A stretch of DNA of 28,042 bases from NCBI GenBank assembly GCA_964394085.1, contig CAYMWF010000061.1:1-28042 (forward strand), in the 5' to 3' direction. Every line of letters starts with the position of its first letter. The first letter of the stretch is position 1. A program made the translations under genes and the position numbers. This stretch comes from CAYMWF01 sp964394085 [NCBI: uncultured Gemmatimonadota bacterium]. Lineage in GTDB: Bacteria > GCA-2686955 > CAYMWF01. Of this stretch, positions 8,871 to 16,733 are shown in pieces. Below the pieces are notes generated by a model. That model was not told where the DNA came from and did not search any database. It saw only the letters and a program-made list of their open reading frames with translations.

Positions 8871-10028
8871 ATGGTAACGGTAAAGAGAGGGGCAGCCGGA
8901 GACTTGCAGGGCGGATTCGTCCGGTCCATGCTGGGGGAAGGGATCTGCGGGCCGGGTGGGGGCGGAATCTCGCGGATATTGGATGAAACTGCTTCTGAGA
9001 ATGGCCGGTTCTATATCGCCGCCGGGCGGAGATGCCCGCAGGGGAAGCGGGGACGCCCGGTGGGGATACTGGCCGTAATCGAGGCAGAAGCCGGCCGCTT
9101 CGAAATCAGGTCGATCTTCGTCGAGGAAGTGCGGAGGAGGTCGGGCGTCGGCAGAATGCTGATTGACGCACTGGTAAGGGAGGCCGGGGATCCCGTGATC
9201 GAGGTCGAGGTCGGCGGTGATGATGCCGGCTTTTTCCACTCGCTCGGGTTCCGGATCTTCGATGCCGGAGTGGAGGGCGGCGATTCGGGAGGGAAGAGTT
9301 GCGACACCGGAGGAGAGGGCGGCGATTCGGGAGGGAAGAGTTGCGACACTGGAGGCAAGGGCGGCGACACCGGAGTCATGGGTGGTGACGTCGGAGGGTT
9401 CAGGTGCGTCTATGATCACATGAACTGGGAACCGCTCCCTTACACGAAAATCGTAAAGAGACTCCAGGATGCGGGTGTGGCGTGCTGGGTTTCGGGCGGC
9501 TGGGCCCTGGACATCTTTCTGGGCAGGCAGACCCGCGAACACAAGGATACCGACGTCACGATACTGCGGAAAGACCAGGCGGGGGTGAGGGATGCATTCA
9601 GCAGCTGGGAAATCTATCATACTCATGCGCCCGGTTTGAGGTTCTGGAGAGCAGGGGAATTGCCTGAAAGCGCTCCGAATGTCTGGCTGAGGCGGAACAG
9701 GGAGTCGGCCTGGGCTTTCGAGGTGATGTTCCAGGAGAGCGACGGCGGCGACTGGGTATACCGGCGAAACAGGGCGATCCGGCGGCCGATCGAGGATATC
9801 GGGCTGGTCGACGCCGATGGAACCCCCTTCTTGAAGCCCGAGCTGCAGCTCCTGTTCAAAGGGGGCGGAACTTCATATCGGAAAACCGACCTCGCCGACC
9901 TGGAGTCGGTTCTGCCGCACCTGGATGCGCGGTCCAGGGCGTGGCTGCTCGATTCACTCCGGACGGAATTCCCCGGCGGGCACGACTGGCTGGAAATAAT
10001 CCGTCGATCGAGCCCGCCAACCGGCTGA
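8871..10028 (+). CDS. GNAT acetyltransferase fused to ANT(2'')-like nucleotidyltransferase
   Basis: This is a 385-residue fusion. Residues about 1-185 resemble a GNAT N-acetyltransferase, with the acetyl-CoA-binding pattern RRRSGVGRMLI at about 88-98 and the late-strand motif FFHSLGF at 121-127. Residues about 186-385 resemble the aminoglycoside 2''-nucleotidyltransferase-like family: VSGGWALDIFLGRQTREH, then a catalytic-type DTD pair (Asp226, Asp228) and a C-terminal helical part with ELQLLFK. Three Gly/Asp-rich 14-residue repeats (about 133-174) sit between the GNAT motif and its apparent last strand (FRCVYDHM). Both domain families can modify small molecules, including aminoglycosides, but substrates cannot be assigned. 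The ribosome-binding site is weak. Confidence 0.75.
   Translation: MVTVKRGAAGDLQGGFVRSMLGEGICGPGGGGISRILDETASENGRFYIAAGRRCPQGKRGRPVGILAVIEAEAGRFEIRSIFVEEVRRRSGVGRMLIDALVREAGDPVIEVEVGGDDAGFFHSLGFRIFDAGVEGGDSGGKSCDTGGEGGDSGGKSCDTGGKGGDTGVMGGDVGGFRCVYDHMNWEPLPYTKIVKRLQDAGVACWVSGGWALDIFLGRQTREHKDTDVTILRKDQAGVRDAFSSWEIYHTHAPGLRFWRAGELPESAPNVWLRRNRESAWAFEVMFQESDGGDWVYRRNRAIRRPIEDIGLVDADGTPFLKPELQLLFKGGGTSYRKTDLADLESVLPHLDARSRAWLLDSLRTEFPGGHDWLEIIRRSSPPTG
9267..9392 (+). repeat. 42-bp in-frame tandem repeat, three units
   Basis: Units at 9267-9308 and 9309-9350 are nearly identical, and a third, degraded unit covers 9351-9392. Each encodes 14 residues of the type G-x-EGGDSGGKSCDT, so a flexible Gly/Ser/Asp linker with one Cys per good unit is built into the acetyltransferase-fusion protein. 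The length, divisible by three, lets copy number change without frameshift. Confidence 0.85.
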
Positions 10029-10107
10029 TCCGTGGGTCGAGCCCCTCATCCGGCCGATCCGCCTATCGAGTCCGCCATCCGGCTGATTCGCCGTTCGGGG
10101 TCGTCAG
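9992..10107 (+). repeat. 29-bp degenerate tandem repeat
   Basis: Three clear 29-bp units beginning CCGGCTGAT, CCGGCCGAT and CCGGCTGAT lie at 10021-10049, 10050-10078 and 10079-10107. A weaker unit at 9992-10020 lies inside the last codons of the acetyltransferase-fusion gene, and a fragment follows 10107. The array straddles the stop codon, so expansion may have helped set the present C-terminus. Confidence 0.6.
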
Positions 10108-10210
10108 CCGGCTGATCCCACCGATCAGGATTCACGAGCCTGTATTCATATGGTAACTACGGGATGTCCGCCCGTTCGTTAAGGTGCTTCAAATGGTTCT
10201 GCCCGGAGAA

Positions 10211-10247
10211 CGTGTAAAATTGTCAATCCGATTGACAATTTTACACG
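10211..10247. repeat. Perfect 17-bp inverted repeat with 3-nt loop
   Basis: CGTGTAAAATTGTCAAT at 10211-10227 is followed by CCG and then its exact reverse complement at 10231-10247. The AT-rich perfect palindrome stands out in a GC-rich region. It could be a bidirectional hairpin between converging genes, a protein-binding palindrome, or the fused ends of a small mobile or repetitive element. No T-run follows on either strand, so it is not a classic intrinsic terminator. Confidence 0.8.
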
Positions 10248-10252
10248 CCAAC

Positions 10253-10291
10253 CAGAACAACCCGTAGAAGGTTACAGCAGAACAACCCGTA
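10253..10291 (+). repeat. 14-bp direct repeat CAGAACAACCCGTA
   Basis: The 14-mer occurs at 10253-10266 and 10278-10291, a 25-bp period, directly beside the perfect palindrome. Its nature is unknown. It may be the remnant of an insertion or a short tandem duplication. Confidence 0.6.
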
Positions 10292-10396
10292 TGAATGGTA
10301 CGCCATCATTACCAGTGTGAAGGCAATGACAGCTTCACCGCCGGTAAAGTAGATGCTTCCCGCTGGTGAAAGGATTTCCCCGCTCCCCGGGATGTT

Positions 10397-11404
10397 CTAG
10401 TAGGCTTCGTCGCCGCCCTTGCTGAAGAACCTGTACGTCCAGATCTGGTAGCCGATCACGATAGGAACGAAAACCAGAACCACGCCGAGCATTATGCTGA
10501 GAGTCAGCGGGCTCGAAGAGGCGTTGAAGGCTGTTCTGCTGAATGCCGGGTCGAGACTGGACGGGAACATGGCCGGGAAAAGACCGGCAAGGCCGAAGGC
10601 GGTTACGGTCAGGATGGTGCCCGCCGACGCGAACCAGGCCTTGAGGGCCTCTTTTCTTGTTATAAAGACGCGGGTCAGCAGAAGGCAGACCACCGCCGCG
10701 AGAGGAATGACGAACAGCACCGGTGATTCCAGGTAATTATCGTAGAGCCCCGTGGCGAACCAGGTCATCACCAGGAAAATCACCGCCCAGCCCAGAAGCA
10801 GAACCCAGACGCGGCCCGCGAAAGCGATCGAGTCGTCACCGAGTTCGTCATCCGCTTTCGAAGCCATCCACAGAGCCCCGTGAACAAGGAACATCAGCAC
10901 GAATAGAACGCCTCCGGCCAGCCCGTAAGGGTTGAGGTAGGTGAGCAGCGTTCCGTGGAATACGCCCGCCGCATCCACCGGAACCCCCTTGAATATATTG
11001 GCGAATGCCACACCCAGCAGCAGAGCGGGCAGAAAACTGCCTGCCACCAGGCAGATGTCCCAGGTTTTCTTCCAGGTGAGGTTGTCCGACTTGCCTCGGA
11101 ATTCGAAGGCCACGCCCCGTAGTATCAGGGCCAGCAGGAGCAGCATGAGGGCCGAATACATGGCGCTGAACATTGTCGCGTAAGTTTCGGGAAAGGCGGC
11201 GAAAGTCACCCCGCCGGCGGTCAGCAGCCACACTTCGTTGCCGTCCCAGAAGGGCCCCATGGCATTGTAGAGCTTGCGTTTTCGATTTTCGTTGCGGGCA
11301 AGGAAGGGCATGGCCGCGCCCAGACCGAGATCGAACCCGTCGAGTATGAAGTAGATTATCCAGAGCACTCCCCAGAGTATGAACCAAATGGTCTGCAGCG
11401 TCAT
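10397..11404 (-). CDS. cydB: Cytochrome bd ubiquinol oxidase subunit II
   Basis: The gene encodes 335 residues, a normal length for CydB. Highly hydrophobic, it carries several transmembrane helices and the conserved N-terminal motif LDGFDLGLG (about 21-29) and GPFWDGNEVWL (50-60). CydB is the integral-membrane partner of CydA in the quinol oxidase that reduces oxygen to water with high affinity and helps protect against oxygen and nitrosative stress. Its ATG overlaps the cydA stop by 4 bp and has GGAGG about six bases upstream, inside the end of cydA, indicating translational coupling. No separate cydX-like gene was recognised after it. Confidence 0.95.
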   Translation of the reverse strand: MTLQTIWFILWGVLWIIYFILDGFDLGLGAAMPFLARNENRKRKLYNAMGPFWDGNEVWLLTAGGVTFAAFPETYATMFSAMYSALMLLLLALILRGVAFEFRGKSDNLTWKKTWDICLVAGSFLPALLLGVAFANIFKGVPVDAAGVFHGTLLTYLNPYGLAGGVLFVLMFLVHGALWMASKADDELGDDSIAFAGRVWVLLLGWAVIFLVMTWFATGLYDNYLESPVLFVIPLAAVVCLLLTRVFITRKEALKAWFASAGTILTVTAFGLAGLFPAMFPSSLDPAFSRTAFNASSSPLTLSIMLGVVLVFVPIVIGYQIWTYRFFSKGGDEAY

Positions 11405-12729
11405 CCCGCACCTCCTTCCGTGCCCGGAGCCGGTTCAGGACCGGCGGCGGCGTGCTTGACAATCAGGTACAGCGCCGCGAAACCGATGATAACGTAAACT
11501 CCGATCAGGGCAACCGACGAAAACAGGACCTGCGAGGCCTGGATGGGAGAGACCGCGTCGGCGGTGCGCATGACCCGGTAGACGATCCATGGCTGGCGGC
11601 CCACCTCCGCCACGATCCATCCGAACTGGATCGCCAGGTAGGGTAGAGGAATCGCAACAAGCATGGCTTTGAGGAACAAGGGGAAATCCTCCAGACGGTT
11701 CCTGATCAGGAGGCCGATGACCGTAAGCAGCGGGAAGAGAAACCCGAGGCCGACCATGGCATGGAATGAGAGAAAGGTCAGCAGGACGGGCGGTCGTTCA
11801 TCCTCGGGGAAGTCGAGCAGCCCCTTCACCTCGGCGTTGAAGTCGCGCTGGGTTATGAAGCTGAGAAGGCCGGGAATCTTGAGGGCGCTCACGGCGTTGC
11901 GTTCGTTCGCGGCGTCGGGCCAGATGATCAGGCTCATGGGAACGTTGACGCCCGTTTCCCAGTGTGAGGTCATGGCGGCGATCTTTTCGGGCTGGGTATC
12001 CGCCACGGTTTCGCCGTGGAAGTGGCCGCCGCCGGCGACCACCAGCGCGCATACGAATGAGAAGACCAGCGCCATCCTGAACGACCTGTTGAAGAATCCC
12101 GCCTCGTTCCCGCGGAGCAGGTGCCAGGCGCTTACTCCCATTACGAAGAAACCTGCGAGAAGATAGGCGCTCGACAGGGTGTGTATCAGCTGTCCGAAAA
12201 AGTACGGATGGGTAAGTAGCGCTCCGAAATCGGAGAGCTCGGCTCTGCCGTTCCTGATGACGTATCCCACCGGATCCTGCATCCAGGAGTTCGCCGCCAC
12301 GATCCAGATCGCAGATATGTTCGACGCCGCCGCCACGATCCAGATGGCCGCCGCATGCGCCTTAGGCGACAGCCTTTTCCAGCCGAAATGCCATACGGCG
12401 ATGAAGGTCGATTCGAGGAAGAACGCCACCGTCGCCTCGATGGCCAGGAGTGAGCCGAACACGTCGCCCACGTAGCGGGAATACTCGGCCCAGTTCGTCC
12501 CGAACTGGAATTCGAGGGTTATTCCGGTCACCACCCCGATGGCGAAGTTGATGAGGAAGAGCTTGCCCCAGAACCGGGCCATCCTTCTGTATATTTCGTC
12601 GCCGGACATCACGAACCGGGTTTCCATCCAGGCGATGAGAATCGACAGCCCCAGGGTCAGGGGGACGAAAAAGAAATGAAAAATAATAGTTAACGCGAAC
12701 TGCAGCCTGGAAAGTAAAACTACATCCAT
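11401..12729 (-). CDS. cydA: Cytochrome bd ubiquinol oxidase subunit I
   Basis: The gene encodes 442 residues, so it is of the short Q-loop type; the E. coli protein has about 520. Heme-ligand equivalents are visible: His18, His183 in IHTLSSAYL, and Met325 in SFHAMVGLG. The quinol-oxidation motif GWIVAEVGRQPW is at about 370-381, and acidic residues Glu98 and Glu106 match the conserved glutamates of the proton and oxygen site. Where E. coli has Arg391 two residues before the heme ligand Met, this protein has His323. It forms the catalytic membrane subunit with CydB. The Shine-Dalgarno sequence is weak. It is transcribed divergently from the aldehyde oxidoreductase operon. Confidence 0.95.
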   Translation of the reverse strand: MDVVLLSRLQFALTIIFHFFFVPLTLGLSILIAWMETRFVMSGDEIYRRMARFWGKLFLINFAIGVVTGITLEFQFGTNWAEYSRYVGDVFGSLLAIEATVAFFLESTFIAVWHFGWKRLSPKAHAAAIWIVAAASNISAIWIVAANSWMQDPVGYVIRNGRAELSDFGALLTHPYFFGQLIHTLSSAYLLAGFFVMGVSAWHLLRGNEAGFFNRSFRMALVFSFVCALVVAGGGHFHGETVADTQPEKIAAMTSHWETGVNVPMSLIIWPDAANERNAVSALKIPGLLSFITQRDFNAEVKGLLDFPEDERPPVLLTFLSFHAMVGLGFLFPLLTVIGLLIRNRLEDFPLFLKAMLVAIPLPYLAIQFGWIVAEVGRQPWIVYRVMRTADAVSPIQASQVLFSSVALIGVYVIIGFAALYLIVKHAAAGPEPAPGTEGGAG

Positions 12730-12863
12730 AAATCAGCCCTTTTTTGACGTTTGCCCGTTGGAGCCGCGGTCTCGGGCGTGGATTCTTTCCATCGCCCCTG
12801 TGTTGTATGGTTACTTCAGGGATGTCAGCCGTGTCACGACTTCAAAACAGTGGCAAATAGTTG

Positions 12864-12890
12864 ATATTATCGATGAAGCGACTTTGTCAA
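12864..12890 (-). promoter_or_regulatory. Candidate cydAB promoter
   Basis: On the minus strand a perfect TTGACA (plus-strand 12885-12890) is followed, after a short 15-bp spacer, by TAATAT (12864-12869). Transcription would start near 12857, with a leader of about 130 nt before cydA. The spacer is shorter than ideal and the -10 box matches only four of six positions. Confidence 0.35.
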
Positions 12891-12937
12891 GCTGATTCTG
12901 TATTGAGCTTCTTGCTATGCGGGTATTTTTTCATGTG

Positions 12938-12957
12938 GGATATCCTGGAGGATATCC
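12938..12957. promoter_or_regulatory. Paired GGATATCC element, possible operator
   Basis: Two copies of the self-palindromic octamer GGATATCC lie at 12938-12945 and 12950-12957, separated by TGGA. They therefore form both a direct and an inverted repeat centred between the divergent cyd and aldehyde oxidoreductase operons. The site sits about 15 bp upstream of a candidate -35 box for the latter, where a regulator could bind. No matching regulator gene is in the window. Confidence 0.35.
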
Positions 12958-12971
12958 TTGAAAGAATTCGG

Positions 12972-13000
12972 TTTACCGGGCAACCCTTACCATTTAATAT
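12972..13000 (+). promoter_or_regulatory. Candidate promoter of the aldehyde oxidoreductase operon
   Basis: TTTACC at 12972-12977 and TAATAT at 12995-13000 are separated by 17 bp. Each box matches the sigma-70 consensus at four of six positions. A start near 13007 would give a leader of about 108 nt. The nearby GGATATCC pair upstream adds some plausibility. Confidence 0.33.
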
Positions 13001-13114
13001 CCGGAAGAGCGGCAATGAGGATATATACCCCGGAACGGCGACTGCCGGCCGGTCGGCGCGCTCCGACGGGCCAGGCGGCGACGGGCCGGGGAGAACCGTC
13101 AGGAGACATCGAAT

Positions 13115-13429
13115 ATGGGATACGGGTGCATGGAGGGGAAGAGCGGCACGAAGACGATCGAGGTGGTCCTGCCGCCCTCGATCTCCGGAAAACCGGGCGA
13201 TACGGTTCTGCCGGTGGAGATCGATTCTTCATCCCCGGCCGATCTTTTCAGGCGGTTCATAGAGCTCTACCCGGAGCCGGCGGCCGAACTGTTCGAAGCC
13301 GGCGGCGACCCGCTGCCGCAGCTGCTCGTAAGCCTGGGCGACAAGATAATCAGGCGGGAAGAATGGCCTGAGACCGTTCTCGAAGACGGCGACCGGCTCT
13401 ACCTCTTTCTCGCACTGAGCGGGGGTTGA
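13115..13429 (+). CDS. MoaD/ThiS-like sulfur-carrier protein
   Basis: This is a 104-residue protein ending in LALSGG, with a C-terminal Gly-Gly as in the ubiquitin-fold carriers MoaD and ThiS. Those proteins are adenylated and thiocarboxylated at the terminal glycine to donate sulfur to molybdopterin or thiazole. The preceding stretch VLEDGDRLYLFLALSGG matches the usual last strand of the family. The N-terminal 15 or so residues are an extension. Being first in an operon with a tungstopterin-type aldehyde oxidoreductase suggests a dedicated carrier for the pterin dithiolene. AGGAG lies nine bases before the ATG. The next gene starts 3 bp after the stop. Confidence 0.8.
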   Translation: MGYGCMEGKSGTKTIEVVLPPSISGKPGDTVLPVEIDSSSPADLFRRFIELYPEPAAELFEAGGDPLPQLLVSLGDKIIRREEWPETVLEDGDRLYLFLALSGG

Positions 13430-13432
13430 TAC

Positions 13433-14794
13433 TTGACTCGATACCTGATACTCGGCGCCGGCATCGCCGGAACCATCGCGGCCCGCGAGATACTCCGCAA
13501 CGATCCGGCCAGCGGCGTGAGCCTCGTGAGCAGGGAGGATCCCCCGCTCATGAACCGCCCGGCGCTGCCGTATATCCTTACCGGTTCCCTTCCCGAGTCG
13601 TCGGCGTTCTGGGACTTGGACGCGGACGTCGACCGCAGCCGCCTCGAGCTGCTTTTCGGCCGGACAGTGAAGTCGATCGATACCGGGAACCGCAGACTGG
13701 TGCTTCTCGACGGTGAAACTCCCGGATACGACAAGCTGCTTATCGCTTCAGGGGCTTCTCCATCGGCGCCGCCGGTGCCCGGAATCGACTCGGACGGCGT
13801 CTTCGGATTCAATACCCTCGCAGACCTGGCGAATATACGGAAATTTATGACGCGCGGTTCCTCCTCCGCCGGCTGCGTCATCCTGGGGGGCGGCTTCATC
13901 GGAATCACGGCCGCGGCGGCGTTCCGCAAGCTCGGTGTCGCCGTATCGGTGATCGAGGCGGAAGATACGATTCTTCCAGCCATGCTCGACGCCGACGCCG
14001 GGAAGCTGGCCGCCGACCTGCTCGCGTCGACGGGGGCTTCGATCCATACCGGCGTCAAGGCCGCGGAAGTGGTGTCGGGCCGGGACGGCGCCGTGCGCCG
14101 CGTTTCCCTGGAAACGGGAAAAACCATCGAAGCGGGAATCGTCATCGCAGCCACAGGCGTGAAACCGGACCTAACGATGTTCGGAGAGGCGGGGATACGG
14201 GTAGGCGGCGGGATCCTGGTCGACGGACGGCTCGCCGCGGAGACCCCCGGCGTCTGGGCCGCAGGTGACGCGTGTGAAACCGTCGACTCCGCGACGGGCG
14301 AGCGGAAATACATTCCCAACTGGATCAATGCCGTGAACCAGGGCCGGATCGCCGGTATCAACATGGCGGGCGGCGACGAGCGTTACGACGGAGGGTTCGC
14401 CCTGAATTCCCTGGTGATATCGGGCGTGCCCGTAATGTCCTTCGGCGTCCAGGGCGCGGCGGGCGCCGGCTGTTCGGTGGAGACGGCGTACTACGGTGGA
14501 ACCGGCGCATTCCGCCGCGTTTCGACGCGGGATGGCCGAATCGCGGGCGCTGCATTCATAGGCGATCCGGCGAGAGCGGGCACCCTTGCGCGACTGGCCC
14601 GTGACGGGGTCGATATCAGCGGCTTCGAGCACGAGCTGGTCGAAGATTCCCCCGGGCTGATGTCGCTGCTGCTCGAGATGAGACGTGAAAAGATGGAAGG
14701 CCCTGTCGAGTGGCCGGCCGTTTTCGGGATGAAAGAAAAATACAAAAAGAAGATCGACGTGGACAGCTGGAAGAAGAGAGGGAGAAAATCGTGA
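13433..14794 (+). CDS. FAD-dependent NAD(P) oxidoreductase (AorC-like)
   Basis: The gene encodes 453 residues of the pyridine-nucleotide-disulfide oxidoreductase class. An FAD-binding GAGIAG is at 8-13, an NAD(P)-binding GGGFIG at 152-157, the connecting ATG motif at 240-242, and the second FAD motif TPGVWAAGDAC at 271-281. There is no redox CxxC pair after the first motif, so it resembles NADH oxidase, rubredoxin reductase or NirB-type flavoproteins. The C-terminal 40 residues are charged (EKYKKKI...KKRGRKS). It probably exchanges electrons between NAD(H) and the iron-sulfur subunit of the operon. The start is TTG, with a GGGGG run seven bases upstream. The stop overlaps the next start by 4 bp (GTGA). 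Confidence 0.85.
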   Translation: MTRYLILGAGIAGTIAAREILRNDPASGVSLVSREDPPLMNRPALPYILTGSLPESSAFWDLDADVDRSRLELLFGRTVKSIDTGNRRLVLLDGETPGYDKLLIASGASPSAPPVPGIDSDGVFGFNTLADLANIRKFMTRGSSSAGCVILGGGFIGITAAAAFRKLGVAVSVIEAEDTILPAMLDADAGKLAADLLASTGASIHTGVKAAEVVSGRDGAVRRVSLETGKTIEAGIVIAATGVKPDLTMFGEAGIRVGGGILVDGRLAAETPGVWAAGDACETVDSATGERKYIPNWINAVNQGRIAGINMAGGDERYDGGFALNSLVISGVPVMSFGVQGAAGAGCSVETAYYGGTGAFRRVSTRDGRIAGAAFIGDPARAGTLARLARDGVDISGFEHELVEDSPGLMSLLLEMRREKMEGPVEWPAVFGMKEKYKKKIDVDSWKKRGRKS

Positions 14795-16650
14795 GCGGAG
14801 AGGATTTCCCGCGGAGCAACGTGCTCGAGTTCGACCTCACCGGCGGCGGCGCGAAAATGTATGATACTCCGCCTGAAGCGGTGCGGGGTTTTCTAGGCGG
14901 CCGGGGCCTGAACATGTACTACCTGCACAAGTATCTCACTCCCCGCACGGATCCGCTCTCTCCAGCCAACGTTCTGGTTTTCGGAACCGGGCTCCTTACC
15001 GGCAGCGGCGTTCCTAACTCGGGCAGGTTCTCGGTTTCCGCGAAGTCTCCCGAATCGACCGTGCTCGCCGACGCCAACTGCGGCGGATTCTTCGGGCCGG
15101 AGCTCCGCTTCGCCGGCGTCGATCGCCTGATCCTCACCGGGAAAGCGCCCCGCCTCTCCTACCTGTATATCGAAGACGGCCGCACCGAGCTGCGTGACGC
15201 CTCCTTCCTCCGCGGCCTCGATATCAACGAAACCCAGCTCGCCCTCGCCTCGGAGCTCGGCCCCGGCATACAGACGGCATGCATCAGCGAAGCTGGTGAG
15301 AAGCTCGTCCGTTTCGCCTGCGTCATGACCGGCGTCAAGAATGCGGCCGGCAGGGGCGGGCTAGGCGCCGTGATGGGCAGCAAGAACCTGAAGGCCGTGG
15401 TGGTCCGCGGCTCCGGCGGCGTGCCGGTCAGGCACCCGGAGCGTTTCGTCGAGACGGTCGCGCGCACCAGGAACTACCTCCAGGCATCGAAGGTGGTCAA
15501 GGTGCTCGGCCGCGTCGGCACTCCCCTCCTTTACGAAGTGAGCAACTTCCTCGGCGCCATCCGAACCAACAACAGCCAGTTGAACGCCTTCGAGAGCACC
15601 CTTGACGCCGAAGTCATCCACGGATACGTCGAAAAGATGCTTTCGTGCTATAACTGCGTGGTTCATTGCCGTCATCGCAACTACGGCGGCGAAGGGCCGG
15701 AATACACCACCATCGGCCTGCTCGGCGCCAACCTCGGAATCGCCGACACCGCCAGCGTCATCGACCTCAACAACCTGGTGAACCGGCTCGGCCTCGACGT
15801 TTCATCCACCGGAACGATCATCGGCTGGGCAATGGAGCTGTTCGAGCGCGGGATGCTCGACCCGGCCCGGTTCGGCCTGTCGGGGCCGGTGAAGTTCGGC
15901 GATTACGAAGCGGTCCGCTCCCTCATCCACGACATCGGCAGCCGCAGGGGCCTCGGAGACTTCCTCGCGGAAAGCACCCGGGCCGCCGACGAGCTGGGAG
16001 ATGAGGCGCGCGACTTCCTGATTGCGATCAAGGGGCTTCCCCAGTCGGATCCCCACGACGTGAGGTATATCAAGAGTTTCGCTCTCGGCATCGCCACGGC
16101 GAGCCGCGGCGCCGATCACCTTCGCAGCCGCCCGACCCTCGACGTTTTCGATCTGCCCGCCGAGCTGCGCAGAAAAGTCTACGGCCGCGATGTATCCGCT
16201 GACCCGACTTCTTACGACACCAAGGAGGTCCTGGTCGCCACCCACGAGAATATCTACGCGGTCATCGACGCCCTCGGTATCTGCAAATTCGTATGTCACG
16301 GGTTCAACAGCCCGAAACTTCTCGGGTTTTCCCATTTCCGGGAGCTGATCGACATGGTTACGGGTCTCGACTTCAGCGGGGAGGAGCTTACCGGGGTCGC
16401 CCGCAGGATTGTCGACCTCGAACGGATGATCAATCTGAGGGAGGGGATGACACGGGCCGACGACACCCTCCCGAAACGCTATTTCGACGACAGGATGAAG
16501 CTCAAGCTGGCGAAAGGGCACCGAATCGAGCGCGGTAAGTTCGAGGCCCTCCTGTCTCGTTACTACGAGCTGCGCGGATGGGACGGCGAGGGCAGACCGT
16601 CAGCGGAACGGGTCGTGGAGCTCGAGGAGCTGTGCGGGATTCCCCTTTGA
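14791..16650 (+). CDS. aor: Aldehyde ferredoxin oxidoreductase, tungstopterin subunit
   Basis: The gene encodes 619 residues, normal for AOR. The N-terminal pterin-binding domain shows FLGGRGLNMYYL and RGGLGAVMGSKNLKAV (about 188-203). Ligands for the [4Fe-4S] cluster are Cys286, Cys289, Cys293 (CYNCVVHC) and Cys498 (LGICKF), which matches the spacing in Pyrococcus AOR (288/291/295/494). The LGLD motif (333-336) and ASRGADHLRS (437-446), with a probable catalytic-site His443, are also present. The enzyme interconverts aldehydes and carboxylic acids using a tungsten or molybdenum bis-pterin. The frame is open from 14710, but GTG 14791 is preferred: GGGAG lies about seven bases upstream and it overlaps the previous stop by 4 bp. 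Substrate unknown. Confidence 0.92.
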   Translation: MSGEDFPRSNVLEFDLTGGGAKMYDTPPEAVRGFLGGRGLNMYYLHKYLTPRTDPLSPANVLVFGTGLLTGSGVPNSGRFSVSAKSPESTVLADANCGGFFGPELRFAGVDRLILTGKAPRLSYLYIEDGRTELRDASFLRGLDINETQLALASELGPGIQTACISEAGEKLVRFACVMTGVKNAAGRGGLGAVMGSKNLKAVVVRGSGGVPVRHPERFVETVARTRNYLQASKVVKVLGRVGTPLLYEVSNFLGAIRTNNSQLNAFESTLDAEVIHGYVEKMLSCYNCVVHCRHRNYGGEGPEYTTIGLLGANLGIADTASVIDLNNLVNRLGLDVSSTGTIIGWAMELFERGMLDPARFGLSGPVKFGDYEAVRSLIHDIGSRRGLGDFLAESTRAADELGDEARDFLIAIKGLPQSDPHDVRYIKSFALGIATASRGADHLRSRPTLDVFDLPAELRRKVYGRDVSADPTSYDTKEVLVATHENIYAVIDALGICKFVCHGFNSPKLLGFSHFRELIDMVTGLDFSGEELTGVARRIVDLERMINLREGMTRADDTLPKRYFDDRMKLKLAKGHRIERGKFEALLSRYYELRGWDGEGRPSAERVVELEELCGIPL

Positions 16651-16733
16651 GGGCGGTCGCCGGCCGGCGGCATCCAGCGCCGAAACCGGTGAGTAAATCC
16701 CTGGACGACGGGGAGGAGCGGAGCACGGAAAGA

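Larger units (their letters stand above)
10108..10396. other. Repeat-rich spacer between convergent genes
   Basis: This gap lies between the converging acetyltransferase-fusion gene and cydB. Besides the separately listed inverted and direct repeats, it has an imperfect hairpin at about 10334-10370 (TTCACC pairing with GGTGAA at its base). That hairpin could act in 3'-end formation for cydAB but lacks a U-tract. No gene was recognised. Confidence 0.5.
12730..13114. other. Divergent regulatory region, cydAB / aldehyde oxidoreductase operon
   Basis: These 385 bp lie between two divergent operons and hold no convincing gene. They are locally AT-rich between about 12840 and 13000. Candidate promoters in both directions and a paired GGATATCC element are listed separately. 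A plus-strand frame starting at 12861 crosses it but becomes arginine-rich shadow sequence overlapping the MoaD-like gene. Confidence 0.55.

Noticed and set aside
9267-9392. CRISPR-like array or regulatory repeats
   Set aside because: The 42-bp units are contiguous, without spacers, in frame, and encode a 14-residue protein repeat.
13748-14632. Minus-strand frames across the flavoprotein gene
   Set aside because: They are shadows in high-GC coding sequence. The plus-strand protein has three intact nucleotide-binding motifs.
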